From: Paenibacillus crassostreae
Lineage (GTDB): Bacteria > Bacillota > Bacilli > Paenibacillales > Paenibacillaceae
Reading direction: 5' to 3'
Assembly: GCF_001857945.1 (NCBI RefSeq)
Contig: NZ_CP017770.1
Location: 4,526,001 to 4,590,000, forward strand
DNA length: 64,000 bases
A program made the position numbers and the translations under genes. Under the pieces are notes generated by a model, which did not search any database, was not told where the DNA came from, and saw only the letters and a list, made by a program, of their open reading frames with translations. Positions 51,850-60,381 of this stretch are shown piece after piece (positions within the stretch are counted from its first letter, which is position 1; each line of letters opens with the position of its first letter).

Positions 51850-52959
51850 ATGTTTCTAGCATTAAGAGAATTGCGCCATTCGAAAGCAAGATACACACTG
51901 ATTGTGGTCATCATGTTGTTGGTCTCGTTTCTTGTTTTATTCGTAACGGGTTTGGCGAAAGGCTTAGCATATGCAAATGTATCAGCTGTTGAGAATATGC
52001 CAGCGAATTATTTCATTGTTCAAGGTGACGCTGATCATAAATTCAGACGTTCCCAGTTGAATGAATCAGATTTACAGGATGTCCGTTCCATTGTTGGTAA
52101 CGATAATGCTACACCATTAAGTATTCAAATGAGTACGATTACGGCCACAGACCTTGATGTAAAGGCGGATATAACTTTTTTTGCAGTCGATATGTCTGGA
52201 ATGATTGCACCATCGGTAGTTCAAGGTGACATGATTACGAATGATATGCAAGGAAATGTCATCGTAGATCGGAAGCTGGAAGAGTCCGGTATAGAAATTG
52301 GAAGTATTATTCGTGATCAACAGACTGGAATGGATTGGAACGTTGTTGGTTTCGTTGAAGATAATTCATACAGCCATACTCCCGTCGTATATATGAATGA
52401 TCAAGATTGGCAGGAAATGAACTTAGGTAGGGGTCAGAAAGATAACTCTGCATTAATCAATACGATTGCTGTTCAGGCAACAGAAATCCAAGTGTCAAGC
52501 TTACAGGATAAGTTAGATGGACTTGATATCATCACACAAAAAGAAGCAATATCCAGTATTCCTGGGTATGCTGAGGAACAAAGTTCATTACTTATGATGA
52601 TTGTCTTTTTATTTGTAATTGCTGCAGTTGTACTAGCGGTCTTCTTCTATGTTATTACGATTCAGAAGACTAGTCAGTTCGGGATTTTAAAGGCGATAGG
52701 GACCAAAACATCTTATTTAGCGTGGAGTGTAATTGGACAGGTATTTATTCTATCGGTTATCAGTATAGCTATAAGCCTAATGTTGACAGGTGGTATGTCT
52801 ACAATTCTACCCGAGTCATTACCTTTCCGGTTGAATATTTCTACAATGATCCTTACTAGTGTTTTATTTGTAGGAATGTCGCTGATTGGATCACTTATAT
52901 CTGTATTAAGGGTAGCTAAAGTGGATGCATTAGAAGCCATTGGGAGGGTTGGAGCATGA
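51850..52959 (+). CDS. hrtB: Heme efflux/detoxification permease HrtB-like
   Basis: This 369-residue FtsX/MacB-type permease has one N-terminal hydrophobic segment (LIVVIMLLVSFLVLFVTGLA), a large extracellular domain with NMPANYFIVQGDADHKFRRS and three C-terminal segments ending in SLIGSLISVLRVAKVDALEAIG. The start ALRELRHSKARYTLI and FFYVITIQKTSQFGILKAIG resemble HrtB. It would lower toxic membrane heme together with the ATPase. AGAAGGAG precedes ATG 51850. Its stop overlaps the ATPase start by four bases. A candidate HssR site lies upstream. Confidence 0.88.
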   Translation: MFLALRELRHSKARYTLIVVIMLLVSFLVLFVTGLAKGLAYANVSAVENMPANYFIVQGDADHKFRRSQLNESDLQDVRSIVGNDNATPLSIQMSTITATDLDVKADITFFAVDMSGMIAPSVVQGDMITNDMQGNVIVDRKLEESGIEIGSIIRDQQTGMDWNVVGFVEDNSYSHTPVVYMNDQDWQEMNLGRGQKDNSALINTIAVQATEIQVSSLQDKLDGLDIITQKEAISSIPGYAEEQSSLLMMIVFLFVIAAVVLAVFFYVITIQKTSQFGILKAIGTKTSYLAWSVIGQVFILSVISIAISLMLTGGMSTILPESLPFRLNISTMILTSVLFVGMSLIGSLISVLRVAKVDALEAIGRVGA

Positions 52960-53633
52960 CAACTAAATTAACAATGACAGAAGTAACAAAGACTTATGGT
53001 GATGGTGACTCTACAAGTACCGTTCTGAATAAACTGAATTTACAGGTGAAGGAAGGTGAATTCGTTGCCGTTCTCGGACCTTCTGGCTCGGGTAAAAGTA
53101 CGTTTCTATCAACTGCAGGAGCACTTCTGAGTCCGACTAGCGGTGACATTCTCATCGATGGTGAATCTCTCTTAACGAAAGATAAAATGGAACTCACGCA
53201 ATTTAGATTAGAAAAAATAGGGTTTATGTTTCAGAATGCTCAGCTAATCCCCTATATGAAGGTTGAAGAGCAGTTACTATATGTAGCTAAAATTGCGAAG
53301 CAAAAATCCAGTGAAGCTAAGAAGCGCTCTTCCTATCTACTGAAACGTCTTGGGATCTGGGAACGTCGAAATCATTACCCTGAAAAGCTATCTGGTGGTG
53401 AGAAGCAACGTGTAGCTATTGCACGAGCATGGATGAATAATCCAGCTATATTGTTTGCAGATGAACCTACGGCAAGTCTTGATTTCAATCGTGGCAAGGA
53501 AGTAGTACAAATGTTAGCTGAGGAAGTGAAAAGAGAAGGGAAAGCGGCTGTTATGGTAACACATGATGAGCGAATGTTGGGATGGTGTGATCGTGTCCTT
53601 TATTTACAGGATGGGATTCTCGTGGAGAAATAA
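52956..53633 (+). CDS. hrtA: Heme efflux ATPase HrtA-like
   Basis: This 225-residue ATPase has Walker A GPSGSGKST, Q-loop FMFQNAQLIPYMKV, signature LSGGEKQR, Walker B ILFADEPTASLDFNRG and H-loop VTHDERM. It belongs to the LolD/MacB ATPase group to which HrtA belongs. The four-base overlap with the permease gene indicates coupled synthesis. The whole order hssR-hssS-hrtB-hrtA on one strand matches a heme sensing and export locus, although the staphylococcal loci are divergent rather than collinear. Confidence 0.88.
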   Translation: MTTKLTMTEVTKTYGDGDSTSTVLNKLNLQVKEGEFVAVLGPSGSGKSTFLSTAGALLSPTSGDILIDGESLLTKDKMELTQFRLEKIGFMFQNAQLIPYMKVEEQLLYVAKIAKQKSSEAKKRSSYLLKRLGIWERRNHYPEKLSGGEKQRVAIARAWMNNPAILFADEPTASLDFNRGKEVVQMLAEEVKREGKAAVMVTHDERMLGWCDRVLYLQDGILVEK

Positions 53634-53714
53634 GTTAGATTGGGTATTGATGCCGTATATATTCCGTGGTACGCTTCAATTACTGGACATGCTTCGCAGA
53701 GGAGGAGTTTATTG

Positions 53715-54197
53715 ATGACGCTAACGATTAGGCAACGAATTGAGCAAATGGAGAAGGAAGAACTAGAATTACAATTTAATTCTTTTACGAATGATACGGC
53801 ATTGCAATTAGGACTAGCGATTGTAGAAGAAGCGAGACTAACTGGGAAAAGAATTACCGTAGATATTACCGTATCGGGGCAACGACTATTCTTACATGCT
53901 ATGGAGGGAACCGTAGCTGAGAACGAAGATTGGATACGGCGGAAGAATAATGTAGTCAACCATTTCGGTTGGAGTTCATGGCATAAAGCTCTAGAAATGC
54001 AGAATGAAGGCACAACGTTAGAGGAACGTTACGGGTTGCCGTTTATAGATTATGTAGGTGCCGGTGGTGGATTTCCACTTGTACAAAAAGATAAAGGTCG
54101 CATTGGAACAGTTACTGTCTCTGGGTTGCCGGATCAAGAGGATCATGATCTACTAATTTCAGCATTACGTCGATTTTTATCTCCGATAACAAAATAG
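53715..54197 (+). CDS. UPF0303/HbpS-GlcG family heme-associated protein
   Basis: This 160-residue protein belongs to the UPF0303/haem-degrading (HbpS, GlcG) family. Marks are LQFNSFTNDTALQLGLAIVE, KRITVDITVSGQRLFLHAME, the RRKNNVVNHFGWSSWHKALE helix and YGLPFIDYVGAGGGFPLVQK. Some relatives bind and degrade heme; others have no known activity. GAGGAGG lies before ATG 53715. It starts 81 bases after hrtA, in the same direction, and may extend the heme operon. That neighbourhood makes a heme role likely but unproven. Confidence 0.82.
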   Translation: MTLTIRQRIEQMEKEELELQFNSFTNDTALQLGLAIVEEARLTGKRITVDITVSGQRLFLHAMEGTVAENEDWIRRKNNVVNHFGWSSWHKALEMQNEGTTLEERYGLPFIDYVGAGGGFPLVQKDKGRIGTVTVSGLPDQEDHDLLISALRRFLSPITK

Positions 54198-54214
54198 TGA
54201 TACATCACTAAATC

Positions 54215-54246
54215 ACCTTTAACTCTGTTGAGTTGAAGGTTTTTTG
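54215..54246 (+). terminator. Terminator of the heme operon
   Basis: ACCTTTAACTC pairs with GAGTTGAAGGT (one G-T pair) over TGTT, followed by six T residues. Confidence 0.88.
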
Positions 54247-54329
54247 GCTTCATGTTACGATAAATAGGTATGGGAGACTATTCCTTATGATGATTAAAAA
54301 ACCACTAAGAAGTTGAGGTGACTTGTTCA

Positions 54330-54833
54330 ATGAAAGAAGGATTAGCGGAAGCACTAAATAAACAGATGAATTTTGAATTTTATTCAGCACATGTCTATCT
54401 CGCAATGGCTGCATATTGCTCAGGTGAAAGTCTAGATGGATTTGCCAATTTTTTTATCATTCAAGCTGAAGAAGAACGGTTCCATGGAATGAAGATATAT
54501 AAATTCCTCAATGATCGTAGACAACGTGCTACGCTCGAAGCATTACCAGAACCGAAGAATGAATATTCTTCGATTCTCGATGTATTCGAACATGGTTATG
54601 CTCATGAACAACAGAACACGCAGAGATTCTATGATTTGGCGGATTTAGCTACTTCTGAGCGCGAACATGCGACCATTTACTTCCTGAAATGGTTTATTGA
54701 TGAACAGGTTGAAGAAGAATCACTCTTTGATAACATCATTCAGAAGTTGAAACGTATTGAGAAAGACAGCAACGCTTTCTATATGTTGGATGCAGAATTT
54801 GCTGCTCGTTCATTTACCCCACCTGCAGAATAG
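54330..54833 (+). CDS. ftnA: Bacterial ferritin
   Basis: This 167-residue ferritin forms a 24-subunit iron-storage shell. The ferroxidase ligands appear as the glutamate in MNFEFYSAHVYLAMAAYC, the EEERFH pair near residue 50, and the glutamates in HEQQNTQRFYDLADLATSERE and LKWFIDEQVEEESLFDNII. It oxidises Fe(II) and stores ferric oxide in the cytoplasm. ATG 54330 follows GAGGTG at nine bases. Placement immediately after a heme detoxification and heme-binding unit suggests a coherent strategy: liberate iron from heme, then store it. It has its own upstream terminator, so it is probably separately transcribed. Confidence 0.95.
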   Translation: MKEGLAEALNKQMNFEFYSAHVYLAMAAYCSGESLDGFANFFIIQAEEERFHGMKIYKFLNDRRQRATLEALPEPKNEYSSILDVFEHGYAHEQQNTQRFYDLADLATSEREHATIYFLKWFIDEQVEEESLFDNIIQKLKRIEKDSNAFYMLDAEFAARSFTPPAE

Positions 54834-54860
54834 AAGAAGTAATCCTATGTAGGAACTAGA

Positions 54861-54905
54861 AAGAGCTCCCCGGTATGGAACTGTACTGTGGGAGCCTTTT
54901 CTTCG
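54861..54905 (+). terminator. Terminator after the ferritin gene
   Basis: AGAAAGAGCTCCC and GGGAGCCTTTTCT form an imperfect stem with a loop of about 18 bases and T-rich end. Confidence 0.7.
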
Positions 54906-54954
54906 ATATAAAGAAGAAAGACTTAACAAGAAAATACAAAGGGGAAATAGGATC

Positions 54955-55206
54955 GTGACGGAAGAAAATGCCCTTCATGCCATTATCGCAATTACTGGAG
55001 TTCCAGCAGAATTATTAGTATTAGATGCTCAAAGTGATGATGTATGTTATGTGTATGTATCTACATTTTCAAAGAAGACATACTATGTTGAATCAAGTGT
55101 AAAAGTGAATAGATATACATTAGAAGAAATGAATAATTTGAAAGTGATCGGGGAGCATGATGGGTTAAGTGTCTATGAAATGATTCCTTGGTGGCAAGGA
55201 TTATAA
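54955..55206 (+). CDS. Small protein of unknown function
   Basis: This 83-residue acidic protein has no signal or membrane segment. It appears to be a compact alpha/beta fold: helix ENALHAIIAITGVPAELLVL, strands DDVCYVYVSTF and TYYVESSVKVNRY, and a terminal WWQGL. I do not recognise it. GTG 54955 follows GGGGAAATAGGATC. The LLM oxidoreductase gene starts 15 bases after its stop with AGGAGG in the gap, so the two are probably cotranscribed and may function together. Confidence 0.65.
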   Translation: MTEENALHAIIAITGVPAELLVLDAQSDDVCYVYVSTFSKKTYYVESSVKVNRYTLEEMNNLKVIGEHDGLSVYEMIPWWQGL

Positions 55207-55221
55207 TCAGGAGGAAAAGAC

Positions 55222-56295
55222 ATGCAGGAGATTACATCATCGAACAATAAAGGGTTTGAAATTGGAATTTATACATTAGGGGATATCACACCCGATCCAT
55301 ATACAGGAAAATCGATTAGTAGCCAACAACGACTTCAAGAGATATTGAAAGCGTCAGTGTTAGCTGATGAAGCTGGATTGGATATTATCGGAATTGGTGA
55401 GCATCACCGTCTGGATTATGCCGTCTCGGCGACCGCTGTTGTCTTATCTTCCATTGCCCAAATAACGAAGAGAATTAAACTAACGAGTGCTACAACGGTC
55501 CTAAGCACGATTGATCCTGTCCGTTTGTTTGAGGAATTTGCAACATTGGATTTACTCTCAAATGGACGAGCTGAAATTATTGCTGGGCGAGGAGCGTTCT
55601 TGGAATCATTTCCCCTCTTTGGTTATGACCTAGACGATTATGATGAATTATTCAACGAGAATTATGAGTTATTTCAACAGTTAAGCTTAAATGACAAATT
55701 ATCATGGCAGGGTCAGTATCGATCTCCCATAAATGATGTGGATATTTCACCACGACCTATTCAAGAGAAGATACCCATGTGGATAGGCGTTGGGGGTACA
55801 CTTGAAAGTGCAGAACGAGCAGGGAGATTGGGTACAGGTATGGCTATGGCTATTCTAGGTGGAGATCCGAGCCGCTTTAAACCGTTAGTAGAAGCTTATC
55901 GTTCTGCAGGAATCCGTGCGGGTCATAATATGAACACACTAAAGGTGGGCGTAACAGGCCATTGTTACATATCAACAACTACGCAGCAAGCTAAAGATGA
56001 ATATTACCCTTATTATTCGAATTATCGAAAATATGTAGATCATCAGCTCGGCAAGGACTTAACTAAGATATCTCGTGCAGAGTTCGATCAAATGGCTAAC
56101 CCAGATACAGCATTATTCGTAGGAAGCCCACAACAAGTAGTTGAGAAAATATTGCAACAATATGAGTTATTCGGACATCAACGTTTCATGGCACAGCTTG
56201 ATATTGGTGGTATACCCTATGATCAAGTTGCTAGAAACATCGAATTCCTGGCAACAGAAATTGCTCCTAGGGTACGGCGAGCAATAAGCCAATAA
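55222..56295 (+). CDS. LLM class flavin-dependent oxidoreductase
   Basis: This 357-residue enzyme has the luciferase-like monooxygenase barrel. It starts FEIGIYTLGDITPDPYTGKS, followed by ADEAGLDIIGIGEHHRLDYA, KLTSATTVLSTIDPVRLFEE, GRAEIIAGRGAFLESFPLFG and PIQEKIPMWIGVGGTLESAE. Members use reduced flavin with oxygen or other acceptors. The substrate is unknown. AGGAGG lies before ATG 55222. It follows a small acidic protein gene by 15 bases. Confidence 0.92.
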   Translation: MQEITSSNNKGFEIGIYTLGDITPDPYTGKSISSQQRLQEILKASVLADEAGLDIIGIGEHHRLDYAVSATAVVLSSIAQITKRIKLTSATTVLSTIDPVRLFEEFATLDLLSNGRAEIIAGRGAFLESFPLFGYDLDDYDELFNENYELFQQLSLNDKLSWQGQYRSPINDVDISPRPIQEKIPMWIGVGGTLESAERAGRLGTGMAMAILGGDPSRFKPLVEAYRSAGIRAGHNMNTLKVGVTGHCYISTTTQQAKDEYYPYYSNYRKYVDHQLGKDLTKISRAEFDQMANPDTALFVGSPQQVVEKILQQYELFGHQRFMAQLDIGGIPYDQVARNIEFLATEIAPRVRRAISQ

Positions 56296-56427
56296 TTAGC
56301 AAAATTGATTCACGTATACTTCACAGATATAATAGAGTTAAATCGTGTATAGTTATTTAGAACTAGTAATCATGATTACTGAAGTAACGAAATCATAGTT
56401 GAGCCCATAAGGAGAGTATAAGTAGAT

Positions 56428-57267
56428 ATGCCAATTAAGATCATTACAGATAGCGGGTCTGACTTACCACTAGATTATATTAAGAAATATAATATTTCGA
56501 TCGTCCATTTATCTGTTCATTTTCAGGATGAAAGTATGTCAGCAGATATGGATACTGAAACTTTTTATACTAGAATGAGAGAGTCAAAGGAGTTGCCCAC
56601 CACAGCTAGTCCTAGTCCGCAAGATTTCCTCGAAAAGTTTAAAGAAGTGGAAGAAGGTACGGATATCTTAGTTATTAGCATGTCTTCTAATATAAGCAGT
56701 ACTTTTCAGGCAGCGATGATTGCTAAAGAAATGTATGAAGAAGAGGGTCATAAGAATGTCATTGAAATCATAGATTCTAAGACTTTTTCTGGTGGACTGT
56801 CCCTTGTTGTTGGGATGGCTGCTAAATGGTCGGAAACTTGTGGAAGCTTAGTGGAATTGAAAGAGAAAGTTCTACATCAGGCAAGAGAAGTAAAGGCATT
56901 CTTTACATTGGAGACCTTAGAGAATGTTATTAAAGGTGGACGATTAAGTCGCCTTTCTGGAACTGTAGCTTCAATGCTAAATATTAAGTTGCTACTTAAA
57001 ATTAGTGAAGAAGGCAAAGTAGAAGTAGTTGAAAAGACGCGTGGATTTCCTAAGGCGCTTAACAGTCTTTTGGCAAAACTAGATGAAAAACAACATGATT
57101 ATGAGAACGCTGTAGTGGCGATTGTTCATAGTAATTGTGAGAAGAGGGCACTTGAAATTAAAGAGAGAATTCTTGCAAAACATCCATTCAAAGAAGTATT
57201 ATTCTCGAATATGGGTCCGATCATGGGAACATATGCAAGTGAGGGTGGCATAGGAGTTGCCTTTTAG
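56428..57267 (+). CDS. DegV family fatty-acid-binding protein
   Basis: This 279-residue protein is of the DegV/FakB family. It starts IKIITDSGSDLPLDYIKKYN and has PTTASPSPQDFLEKFKEVEE, the serine motif in ISMSSNISSTFQAA, DSKTFSGGLSLVVGMAA and TLETLENVIKGGRLSRL. FakB proteins bind a fatty acid and present it to the kinase FakA for phosphorylation and entry to phospholipid synthesis. The length (about 280) fits. GGAGAG precedes ATG 56428. No fakA gene is nearby. A terminator follows. Confidence 0.94.
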   Translation: MPIKIITDSGSDLPLDYIKKYNISIVHLSVHFQDESMSADMDTETFYTRMRESKELPTTASPSPQDFLEKFKEVEEGTDILVISMSSNISSTFQAAMIAKEMYEEEGHKNVIEIIDSKTFSGGLSLVVGMAAKWSETCGSLVELKEKVLHQAREVKAFFTLETLENVIKGGRLSRLSGTVASMLNIKLLLKISEEGKVEVVEKTRGFPKALNSLLAKLDEKQHDYENAVVAIVHSNCEKRALEIKERILAKHPFKEVLFSNMGPIMGTYASEGGIGVAF

Positions 57268-57300
57268 AGCAATTATATATAATAATGAATCATGATGGTC

Positions 57301-57347
57301 AGCCTTGATGAATCTGTACAGTTTACGGATTTGTAAGGCTTTTTTCA
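57301..57347 (+). terminator. Terminator after the DegV gene
   Basis: AGCCTT...GAATC pairs with GGATT...AAGGCT, with mismatched bases between the two helical parts, and six T residues follow. Confidence 0.8.
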
Positions 57348-57375
57348 TAAATAAGCAATAAAGGGAGGGAACATA

Positions 57376-58458
57376 TTGACTATATCAAATAGGTTTATCA
57401 GATTATGTATTGCTGTTATTTTACTGTTGCTTATTATTTATTTGGGATCTCTTGTCGATTTCATTTTTCAACCTGTGTTTGCATTATTTAATATGATTAT
57501 CATTGTTCCCTTTCTGCTCGCAGGATTTCTCTATTACTTATTACGCCCCTTAGTGGATCTAATGGAACGTAAGAAAATTACACGTACGTATGCAATTCTA
57601 ATTATTTACGTAGTCGCATTAATCTGTGTTGTTGGATTTATTATCGGTTTGTGGCCACCACTTGTTGATCAATTGCTAAACCTAGTTACTAATGCACCAA
57701 ATCTTTTTAATTCATTAAGTCAACAACTCGGTGAACTAGAAAAGAGTGGTTTCTTAGCAGGAGTTCTACCAGATGATGCGAGTCCACTAACACAATTAAC
57801 AGAATATCTTAATCAAGGTTTCGTATTCTTAACTAATTATGTTTCAGGTTTAGTTTCTTTCTTCTCTAATTTTGCAATTATTTTGTTTACCTTTCCACTC
57901 TTTCTTTTTTATATGCTTAAAGAAGGCGAGAAATTTGGTAAAAGGATCGTTGGTTTCTTACCCAAGCGATTTCGGGATGTTGGAATAGAGGTATTAAGTG
58001 AGATTGATACCGTATTAAGTGGATTTATCGTAGGGCGTGTACTAGTTAATGTATTTCTAGGTATTCTAATGTATATCGGATTTCTCATTATTGGTTTGCC
58101 TTATGCACTATTGTTAACTGTCATCGCGGTGATCTTAAATTTCATTCCATTTGTAGGAGCGATACTCTCATCGATACCGATTGTCATTATTGGTTTTGTT
58201 GAATCGCCTTCTGTTGCAATCTGGTCACTTATAGTCATTCTTGTCGCACAACAAATACAAGACAATATTCTCGCACCCTATATTTTTGGGAAACAGTTAG
58301 ATATTCATCCGCTGACGACCATTATTCTAGTATTAGCAAGTGGGGATTTGTTAGGAATCGTAGGGATTATCACGATTATTCCTTTGTACATGGTTATCAA
58401 AATTGTAGTTTCTAAAGTATATATTATGTACTTTAAAAATTCCTGGGAGGAGTTGTAG
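57376..58458 (+). CDS. AI-2E family transporter (YdbI/TqsA-like)
   Basis: This 360-residue membrane protein has about eight hydrophobic segments and the AI-2E/UPF0118 signatures NMIIIVPFLLAGFLYYLLRP, FLFYMLKEGEKFGKRIVGFL, PKRFRDVGIEVLSEIDTVLS, GFIVGRVLVNVFLGIL and QQIQDNILAPYIFGKQLDIH. Some relatives export autoinducer-2; others are Na+/H+ antiporters, so the substrate is open. TTG 57376 follows GGAGGG. It is immediately followed by a nitroreductase gene with almost no gap. Confidence 0.92.
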   Translation: MTISNRFIRLCIAVILLLLIIYLGSLVDFIFQPVFALFNMIIIVPFLLAGFLYYLLRPLVDLMERKKITRTYAILIIYVVALICVVGFIIGLWPPLVDQLLNLVTNAPNLFNSLSQQLGELEKSGFLAGVLPDDASPLTQLTEYLNQGFVFLTNYVSGLVSFFSNFAIILFTFPLFLFYMLKEGEKFGKRIVGFLPKRFRDVGIEVLSEIDTVLSGFIVGRVLVNVFLGILMYIGFLIIGLPYALLLTVIAVILNFIPFVGAILSSIPIVIIGFVESPSVAIWSLIVILVAQQIQDNILAPYIFGKQLDIHPLTTIILVLASGDLLGIVGIITIIPLYMVIKIVVSKVYIMYFKNSWEEL

Positions 58459-58460
58459 TG

Positions 58461-58985
58461 ATGATGGATGTATATTCAGCTATTAATATACGGAGAGAAA
58501 TTACTAAATTTAAGGACACACCGATACCGAAGGATATATTGGAGAAGCTCTCACAGGCTCTTTATATGTCTCCTACAGGAAATAATCTGCCTTCTAGAGA
58601 ATTTATTCAAATTACAAATAAAGCGATACTTACACAATTGAGTACAACTACACCCTATGTGAAATGGCTTCAAGAAGCGACGGCTGCTATCGTGATAACA
58701 GGAAGTCCGGATGTAAGTAAATATTGGTTACAAGATGCTTCTATAGCAGGAGGATATCTCTGGCTAGCGGCTGTATCATCTGATCTAGGTGCTGCCTGGG
58801 GTGCTGTGTATCACTCGGAAGATTATGAGGAATCTAGTAAGAGAGAGGGGTACGTTCGTGGTTTGTTAGGTATACCTGATCACCTTCGTGTAGTAGTTAT
58901 CATTGGCTTAGGATATCCGGCTGTAGAACCCGCTCCTAAAGATATGATTGCGATTGATGAAGTGCTACATTTAGAGACGTATTAG
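58461..58985 (+). CDS. Nitroreductase family protein
   Basis: This 174-residue flavoprotein belongs to the nitroreductase fold. It starts DVYSAINIRREITKFKDTPI (FMN phosphate-binding arginines in INIRR), followed by SPTGNNLPSREFIQI, YWLQDASIAGGYLWLAAVSS and PDHLRVVVIIGLGYPAVEPA. It probably reduces nitro compounds or quinones with NAD(P)H. ATG 58461 lies eight bases after GGAGGAG, and the start all but overlaps the AI-2E stop, so the two are coupled. A terminator follows. Confidence 0.9.
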   Translation: MMDVYSAINIRREITKFKDTPIPKDILEKLSQALYMSPTGNNLPSREFIQITNKAILTQLSTTTPYVKWLQEATAAIVITGSPDVSKYWLQDASIAGGYLWLAAVSSDLGAAWGAVYHSEDYEESSKREGYVRGLLGIPDHLRVVVIIGLGYPAVEPAPKDMIAIDEVLHLETY

Positions 58986-59009
58986 GGTTGGACAACGAAT
59001 TATAACTAT

Positions 59010-59058
59010 AAACAAGGCGACTTTCCATTCATAATTGAATGAAAAGTTGCCTTGTTTG
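59010..59058. terminator. Bidirectional terminator after the nitroreductase gene
   Basis: ACAAGGCGACTTT.CATTCA and its complement form a stem of about 20 bp around TAAT. It separates convergent genes and has A-rich and T-rich flanks. Confidence 0.82.
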
Positions 59059-59097
59059 TCTTACAAAAGTTCATAAAAATCATCTGCTTAGATCAAA

Positions 59098-59271
59098 TCA
59101 TTCAGGTGTTTGATCCTTAGCTTGTTGATTTTGAGCTGGATTCTGTTCAAATACTTCCGCCACCTCATCAGCAGAAAACTCAGTATCAAATTCACCTGGG
59201 AAAGGTACTTTGTTTAGCTTCGTTGTTTGAACTTCTGATTTCGATGGTTGATTGTTATTCGATTCATTCAT
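59098..59271 (-). CDS. Small acidic, glutamine/asparagine-rich protein, 57 residues
   Basis: The minus strand carries AAGGGGGTG six bases before ATG 59271, a strong site. The product starts MNESNNNQPSKSEVQTTKLN, contains VPFPGEFDTEFSADEVAEVF and ends in NPAQNQQAKDQTPE. It is hydrophilic, acidic and probably disordered at both ends. I do not recognise it, though its small size and composition recall small spore-associated or stress proteins. It is convergent with the nitroreductase gene. Confidence 0.65.
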   Translation of the reverse strand: MNESNNNQPSKSEVQTTKLNKVPFPGEFDTEFSADEVAEVFEQNPAQNQQAKDQTPE

Positions 59272-59355
59272 GTAAACACCCCCTTAGATATAAGAACGAC
59301 ATGCTGTAGTTTTGCATAAAGGATTAGAAATTATTCATGATTTCTATATTTTGTG

Positions 59356-59457
59356 AAAATATAAGAAAGTATATGTTTCACTTGTTACTCTATTTCTTAT
59401 ATTTCGGCAGAGACGGATACTGTCCTTGAAAGAGGAAAGTATAGCCGTTTCTGCTTG
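59356..59457 (+). repeat. Folded intergenic repeat, copy 2 of 3
   Basis: This copy keeps the AATATAAGAAAGTATATG start and the matching TTTCTTATATT arm. The second structure has outer arms AGAGACGG/CCGTTTCT and an inner stem TACTGTCCTT/AGGAAAGTA. Several differences from copy 1 preserve pairing. It ends 77 bases upstream of the superoxide dismutase gene. Confidence 0.8.
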
Positions 59458-59534
59458 CTCGTGTTTCTTTTAGCGAAAAAAAGGCTAGGATAAACAAAGA
59501 AGCAAATTCCAAATATAGGAGGACTATAAGCGTA

Positions 59535-60080
59535 ATGAAAAGAAATAGCATGTTCGTAAGTATTGGTGTTCTTTGTTTCGTAATGTTGGTTGCTGCATTC
59601 GCAATCCCGGCAGCATTCGCAAAATCAGATGAGTTGGAAGTCAAAACGAAGATGATTAACAGCAAAGGGGAAGAGATTGGATCTGCTGTTTTAACTGAAA
59701 ATCAGGAAGGTGTGCAGATTCATGTGGAAGCGAAAAATCTTCCTCCAGGTGAACATGGAATTCACTTCCATGAGACAGGAAAGTGTGAAGCTCCTGATTT
59801 TAAATCGGCTGGTGCACATTTGAATCCAGAGCAAAAGCAGCATGGTTTTAATAACCCTGATGGTTACCATGCTGGAGATTTACCGAACATTCTCGTGAAA
59901 AATGATGGTACTGTGATCGCAGATTTGACTAGCAAAGCAGTTACCTTGAAAAAGGGAGTAGCTAATTCATTATTGAAAGAAGGGGGGACAGCCCTCATTA
60001 TCCATGAGAAAGCTGATGATTATATGACTGACCCTTCTGGTAATTCTGGTAATCGGATCGCTTGTGTGGTCATCAAATAA
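59535..60080 (+). CDS. sodC: Secreted Cu/Zn superoxide dismutase
   Basis: This 181-residue exported enzyme has a signal peptide ending near AFAIPAAFAKS. All metal ligands appear present: HFH in GIHFHETGKC, AHLNP, KQHG, YHAGDLPN with histidine and aspartate, and LIIHEKADD; the arginine of GNRIAC and both disulfide cysteines (GKC, IAC) are also there. It should dismutate extracellular superoxide. This differs from Bacillus subtilis YojM, which I recall lacks copper ligands. TAGGAGG lies upstream of ATG 59535. The gene is flanked on both sides by copies of the folded repeat. Confidence 0.94.
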   Translation: MKRNSMFVSIGVLCFVMLVAAFAIPAAFAKSDELEVKTKMINSKGEEIGSAVLTENQEGVQIHVEAKNLPPGEHGIHFHETGKCEAPDFKSAGAHLNPEQKQHGFNNPDGYHAGDLPNILVKNDGTVIADLTSKAVTLKKGVANSLLKEGGTALIIHEKADDYMTDPSGNSGNRIACVVIK

Positions 60081-60103
60081 TATCATGGAAGAGTCAAAAA
60101 GAC

Positions 60104-60136
60104 CCTGAAGAAGTTATTTTCTTCAGGTTTTTTTTT
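60104..60136 (+). terminator. Intrinsic terminator after sodC
   Basis: CCTGAAGAA pairs with TTCTTCAGG over a short AT-rich loop and is followed by nine T residues. Confidence 0.92.
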
Positions 60137-60137
60137 G

Positions 60138-60247
60138 AAAATATAAGAAAGTAAAAGGTTCACTTAATACCCTAAAGTGATACATAGTTTCGCTAACATC
60201 AGACGGATAAACTCCTTGAAAAAGGACGGTTCAGCCCTTTCTGCTTA
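60138..60247 (+). repeat. Folded intergenic repeat, copy 3 of 3 (most degenerate)
   Basis: It begins AAAATATAAGAAAGTAAAAG and ends CCCTTTCTGCTT. The first hairpin has lost its pairing arm (TACATAGTTTC). The second keeps CTCCTTGAAAAAGGA with weaker outer arms. It follows the sodC terminator directly. Confidence 0.72.
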
Positions 60248-60381
60248 TTGACTAATGTTGTCGATAGGTTTATTATTGGCTAAGTTAGAATGTTACTTAC
60301 AAAAAGTAATTAAATATAAAAATATTTTATCGTGTATATCAGTTTTTTTTATACAACGATAATATTACTGGGGGATTACGG

